A program made the position numbers and the translations under genes. Positions 6,380-9,657 of a DNA stretch of 9,657 nucleotides are shown in pieces. This DNA is from CAKTOF01 sp964523945 (lineage in GTDB: Bacteria; Bacillota; Clostridia; Oscillospirales; Oscillospiraceae). The stretch spans positions 1-9,657 of the forward strand of contig CAZGBU010000081.1 of the NCBI GenBank assembly GCA_964523945.1, in the 5' to 3' direction. The notes beneath the pieces were generated by a model. The model was not told the DNA's origin and searched no databases. It was given only the letters and a program-made list of their open reading frames with translations. How positions within the stretch are numbered: the first letter of the stretch is position 1; each line of letters begins with the position of its first letter.

Positions 6380-6400
6380 GCACAGGAGAGGAGTACTCCG

Positions 6401-7594
6401 ATGAAAACAGTATTTCGAGTCTTTGCCGTATTCGCGGCGCTTGCGTTTACAACCGCACTCAGCTGCCTTGTCATCTCAGGGACGGGCACGGCTGCAGCGG
6501 ACGACGGTGCAACGGCTGCTGTGTCTGACCCGGTGAGCGGGAAAGTGGCCGAGGCAAAGGCATATCTGGACCGTTTTTTTATTGAAGAAACGGACGATAC
6601 AGCGCTTGGCGACGCGGCGGTCTCCGCTATGATCGAGGCGACTGGAGACCGCTGGAGCTACTATATCAGCGCCGACGAATATGCGGCATACCGCGAAAAC
6701 CTGGAAAACGCATACGTCGGGATCGGCGTCACGATCCAGTGGAATGAGGAAGCGTCCGGCTTCGAGATCATGTCTGTGACGGAGGGTGGCCCGGCAGAAG
6801 AGGCCGGCGTACAGGTCGGTGATATTCTGATCGCAGTAGAAGGGCAAAGCACAGCCAATCTCACCTCGGATGAAACAAGCGATCTCGTGCGCGGCGAGGA
6901 GGGAACGGCGGTCAGCCTGACGTTCCGCCGCGATGGACAGACGCTTGAACTGAGTGTGATGCGTGCAAGCATTGAGACGGTGGTCGTCTCGTATGAGATG
7001 CTTGACAATCAGATCGGGCTGATTACAATTGAGAATTTTGACATGAACTGCGCGCTGCGTGCGATGCAGGCGGCTGAAGCGCTCGTTGGTCAGGGAGCCG
7101 AGGGCCTGATCTTTGACGTGCGCAATAACCCGGGCGGGCTGAAATCCGAACTGGTCGAGCTGCTAGACTATTTGCTGCCGGAGGGGCCGCTGTTCTACAG
7201 CTACTATTATGACGGCACCAGTGATGTCGACTACTCCGATGAAACGTGTCTGGAGATTCCGATGGTTGTCCTGGTCAATGAGAATTCCTATTCTGCGGCA
7301 GAGTTTTTTGCCGCAGCGCTGCAGGAGTACGACTGGGCGGAGGTGGTCGGCACACAGACGAGCGGCAAAGGCTACTTCCAGAACACATTTCAGCTCTCTG
7401 ACGGGTCGGCGATCGCAATTTCCACTGGACGCTACTGCACACCGAACGGTGTGAGCCTGGCGGGCGTTGGCATCACGCCGGATCAGATTGTCGAACTGGA
7501 CGAGGAATCAACCGTGCTGCTGTATTATGATCAGCTCTCCCACGAAGATGATGCGCAGCTGCAGGCTGCAATTGCATTGCTGACCGGCGGCTGA
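6401..7594 (+). CDS. S41 family carboxy-terminal processing protease with PDZ domain
   Basis: The 397-residue product has an N-terminal hydrophobic segment (about 4-27; C22 lies at its end, but the lipobox is not canonical), an N-terminal helical region, a PDZ domain (about 105-187, starting at VGIGVTI and including GGPAEEAGVQVGD), and a protease domain with FDVRNNPGGL (238-247). The serine-lysine dyad is S298 in NSYSAAEFFAAALQ and K323 in SGKGYFQ, with Q327; the 25-residue Ser-Lys distance matches CtpB/Prc. Such enzymes trim or degrade extracytoplasmic proteins from the C-terminus; some control cell-wall hydrolases. It follows the M23 gene by 90 bases including a hairpin, so a role in processing envelope proteins of the division pathway is plausible but unproven. 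GAGGAG lies seven bases before the ATG. Confidence 0.94.
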   Translation: MKTVFRVFAVFAALAFTTALSCLVISGTGTAAADDGATAAVSDPVSGKVAEAKAYLDRFFIEETDDTALGDAAVSAMIEATGDRWSYYISADEYAAYRENLENAYVGIGVTIQWNEEASGFEIMSVTEGGPAEEAGVQVGDILIAVEGQSTANLTSDETSDLVRGEEGTAVSLTFRRDGQTLELSVMRASIETVVVSYEMLDNQIGLITIENFDMNCALRAMQAAEALVGQGAEGLIFDVRNNPGGLKSELVELLDYLLPEGPLFYSYYYDGTSDVDYSDETCLEIPMVVLVNENSYSAAEFFAAALQEYDWAEVVGTQTSGKGYFQNTFQLSDGSAIAISTGRYCTPNGVSLAGVGITPDQIVELDEESTVLLYYDQLSHEDDAQLQAAIALLTGG

Positions 7595-7600
7595 AAGCGC

Positions 7601-7629
7601 TTGACAGATTCCGGGATAATCCCTATAAT
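7601..7629 (+). promoter_or_regulatory. Perfect-consensus sigma-A promoter for greA-lysS, with a palindrome in the spacer
   Basis: TTGACA (7601-7606) and TATAAT (7624-7629) are both exact consensus and separated by the optimal 17 bases, starting six bases after the S41 stop codon. The spacer ends in the perfect palindrome GGGATAATCCC (7613-7623), directly against the -10 box. Transcription should start near 7636, leaving a leader of about 45 bases before greA. A protein bound to the palindrome would block RNA polymerase, but that is inference. Confidence 0.93.
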
Positions 7630-7679
7630 GCGTACTATTGTGAAACGCGAATCAACATCAGTTGGAAGGAATGATTCAA

Positions 7680-8153
7680 TTGGCGAAAGAGTTTAAGCTT
7701 TCCAAGGAGCGGCTTCAGGAGCTCCAGGAGGAGCTGAACTATCTGAAGACGACGCGGGAGCAGGAGGTTGCTGAGCTGCTGAAAGTGGCCCGTTCTTTCG
7801 GCGACCTGTCCGAGAATTCGGAGTACGACGAGGCGAAAAATGAGCAGTCCAAGCTCTATGGCCGCATCGCCGAGGTGGAGAATATTCTCGCGCACGCCGT
7901 GATCATCGACGAGTCCGAATTGGAGGTCGATGTTGTTGGCCTTGGCAGCAGCGTCGAGCTGGAGGATATGGAGTTCGGCGATGTGGATCGGTATGAGATC
8001 GTCGGTTCACAGGAGGCGAATCCAGCGCTTGGCCGGATCTCTGACGACTCGCCCATCGGCCGCGCCATCATTGGCAAGCGGGCGGGCGAAACGGTCTCAG
8101 TCGAGGCACCGTCCGGGCTGCTGAAGTTTAAGATTGTTTCGGTCGCGCGCTGA
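7680..8153 (+). CDS. greA: Transcription elongation factor GreA
   Basis: The 157-residue product has the normal GreA length. The N-terminal coiled coil (about 1-75) contains RSFGDLSENSEYDEAKNEQ, the loop region whose acidic residues reach into RNA polymerase and stimulate cleavage of backtracked RNA. The C-terminal domain (about 80-157) includes the usual SPIGRAIIGKRAGE motif. The start is TTG at 7680, giving (M)AKEFKLSKERL, the family N-terminus, with GGAAGGA (7664-7670) nine bases upstream. ATG 7671 lies one base from that site and TTG 7662 lies before it, so both are less likely. It has its own consensus promoter and is followed 26 bases later by lysS, an order common in Bacillota. Confidence 0.96.
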   Translation: MAKEFKLSKERLQELQEELNYLKTTREQEVAELLKVARSFGDLSENSEYDEAKNEQSKLYGRIAEVENILAHAVIIDESELEVDVVGLGSSVELEDMEFGDVDRYEIVGSQEANPALGRISDDSPIGRAIIGKRAGETVSVEAPSGLLKFKIVSVAR

Positions 8154-8179
8154 GCGCGGCGTTTACGGAGGGATAGAGA

Positions 8180-9657
8180 GTGGCTGAAAATCAGGCGAAC
8201 CGACCGGAGAAGCTCGATGAAAACGATCAGGTCCGTATCCGCCGTGAGAAGCTTGCCGAGCTGCAGGCGGCGGGGGAGGACCCGTTCCAGCTGACCAGAT
8301 ATGAGGTGACACACAAGAGCGCGGAGATCCTGGCGCATTATGAAACGCTTGAGGGGCAGGCTGTTCGCATTGCCGGCCGGCTGATGAGCAAACGCGGTAT
8401 GGGTAAGGTTTCGTTCTGTGACCTGCAGGATGCCGCCGGCCGTATCCAGCTCTACGCCAAGTTTGACGAAATGGGAGAGATCCCGTTCGGCCGGTTCAAA
8501 AAGCTGGATATCGGCGATATCGTCGGCGTAGAGGGCGAAGTGTTTAAAACACAGCGGGGCGAAACGTCCGTCCGCTGCAAAACCGTCACACTGCTGTCGA
8601 AGTCGCTCCTGCCGCTGCCGGAAAAATTTCACGGCCTGACCGACCGGGAAACCCGCTACCGCCAGCGGTATGTGGATCTGATTGTCAACCCGGAAGTGCG
8701 TCGCAATTTCGAGATCCGCAGCGCTTTTATCAAATATCTCCGGAACTTCCTCGACAGCCGCGGCTATATGGAAGTGGAGACGCCGGTGCTGAACACCATC
8801 TCCGGCGGTGCGACGGCGCGGCCGTTCATTACGCATCACAATACGCTCGACATCGATATGTATCTGCGCATTGCCACCGAACTGCCGCTGAAACGGCTGA
8901 TTGTCGGCGGCATGGAGCGCGTGTACGAGGTGGGGCGGATCTTCCGGAACGAGGGGATGGATCCCAAGCACAACCCGGAGTTCACGACGATGGAGCTCTA
9001 CCAGGCCTATGCCGACTTCAACGATATGATGGATCTGTTTGAGGCGCTGCTTTCCGGCGCGGCAAAAGAGATCCTTGGTATCTATCAGGTTGTCTGGCAG
9101 GGCGAAGAAATCGATCTGACGCCGGGATGGCCGCGGCTGCCCATGCATGAGGCGGTGAAGCAGTACACCGGCATCGATTTCATGGCCATCTCCTCTGACG
9201 AGGAGGCGGTGGCAGCTGCGAAATCCATTGGCGTGGAACTGCCGGAGACAGCGGACAAGACCTGGGGCAACGCACTGTATGAAGTGTTCGATCAAAAAGT
9301 GGAAGAAAAACTGATCCAGCCCACGTTTATCACCATGCATCCAGTGGATGTCTCGCCGCTGGCCAAGCGCAGCCCGGCTGACCCGCGCCTGACGGAGCGT
9401 TTTGAGCTGTTCATCTGCCACAGCGAAATGGGCAATGCGTTTTCCGAGCTCAACGATCCCATCGATCAGCGCCAGCGCTTCCAGAAGCAGGTGGAGCTGC
9501 GGGCTAAGGGCGACGATGAAGCCGGTATGATGGACGAGGATTTCCTGACTGCGCTCTCATATGGGATGCCGCCGACCGGCGGACTGGGCATTGGCATCGA
9601 CCGGTGTGTTATGATGCTGACCAATAATGACTCTATTCGTGAAATTATCATGTTCCC
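8180..9657 (+). CDS. lysS: Lysyl-tRNA synthetase, class II (3' end cut by window edge)
   Basis: The frame is open from GTG 8180 to the right edge (492 codons). GGAGG (8168-8172) lies seven bases before the start, and no earlier in-frame ATG competes. The enzyme attaches lysine to tRNA-Lys in the cytoplasm. The anticodon-binding OB-fold spans about residues 60-165. The catalytic domain carries motif 1 (around VETPVLNTISGGATARPF), motif 2 RIFRNEGMDPKHNPEF (253-268) and motif 3 GLGIGIDR (468-475). The last visible residues, REIIMFP, fall where the family normally has fewer than about ten residues left, so almost the whole protein is present. It probably shares the greA promoter. No T-box or other leader control is seen before it. 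Confidence 0.97.
   Translation, partial: MAENQANRPEKLDENDQVRIRREKLAELQAAGEDPFQLTRYEVTHKSAEILAHYETLEGQAVRIAGRLMSKRGMGKVSFCDLQDAAGRIQLYAKFDEMGEIPFGRFKKLDIGDIVGVEGEVFKTQRGETSVRCKTVTLLSKSLLPLPEKFHGLTDRETRYRQRYVDLIVNPEVRRNFEIRSAFIKYLRNFLDSRGYMEVETPVLNTISGGATARPFITHHNTLDIDMYLRIATELPLKRLIVGGMERVYEVGRIFRNEGMDPKHNPEFTTMELYQAYADFNDMMDLFEALLSGAAKEILGIYQVVWQGEEIDLTPGWPRLPMHEAVKQYTGIDFMAISSDEEAVAAAKSIGVELPETADKTWGNALYEVFDQKVEEKLIQPTFITMHPVDVSPLAKRSPADPRLTERFELFICHSEMGNAFSELNDPIDQRQRFQKQVELRAKGDDEAGMMDEDFLTALSYGMPPTGGLGIGIDRCVMMLTNNDSIREIIMF

Noticed and set aside
7856..9421. 521-codon open frame on the minus strand
   Set aside because: It lies antisense to the end of greA and to lysS, whose family motifs are unmistakable; it has no recognisable domain and is a by-product of high GC codon use.

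Overview
The window looks like chromosomal DNA of a moderately high-GC Bacillota, most likely a Clostridia/Oscillospiraceae-type gut anaerobe. The evidence is an FMN riboswitch with a transcription terminator, strong GGAGG ribosome binding sites, TTG and GTG starts, a DUF4830 protein, and the order HTH regulator - ftsE - ftsX - M23 hydrolase - S41 protease - greA - lysS. Species is inference. I see no mobile element, CRISPR array, tRNA or rRNA. Stop codons of the intact genes whose ends lie inside the window are TGA (five) or TAA (three).

Left part (1-2153). The first 14 codons of an unidentified minus-strand gene lie at the edge, behind a complete regulatory leader: sigma-A-type promoter, FMN aptamer, terminator hairpin and ribosome binding site. 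Divergent from it is a SLOG/DUF1273-like gene that is intact except for an in-frame TAG at codon 11, inside its most conserved motif. Its 3' end overlaps tail-to-tail with a minus-strand gene for a membrane-anchored DUF4830 protein. An 80-bp divergent gap then leads to rsuA, a 16S rRNA pseudouridine synthase gene, which ends in an intrinsic terminator.

Middle part (2154-7594). An AT-rich regulatory region of about 170 bp with inverted repeats and a good promoter precedes a tightly spaced same-strand cluster: a CdaR/PucR-type regulator, ftsE, ftsX (overlapping ftsE), a coiled-coil M23/LytM peptidoglycan hydrolase, and, after a strong hairpin, a PDZ-containing S41 carboxy-terminal processing protease. 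FtsEX is known as an ABC-type complex that uses cytoplasmic ATP hydrolysis to switch a coiled-coil hydrolase partner outside the cell. Here the partner keeps all the zinc and catalytic residues of LytM, so it probably cuts peptidoglycan itself. The protease may process envelope proteins of the same pathway.

Right part (7595-9657). A perfect-consensus promoter (TTGACA, 17 bp, TATAAT), carrying an 11-bp palindrome in its spacer, drives greA (transcript cleavage factor) and lysS (lysyl-tRNA synthetase). The window cuts lysS a few codons before its expected end.

Most of the region is a conserved housekeeping neighbourhood. The points most worth a second look are the amber codon in the SLOG gene, the unidentified riboswitch-controlled gene, the regulator heading the ftsEX cluster, and the operator-like palindrome in the greA promoter. 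I found no clear new defence or mobile system.
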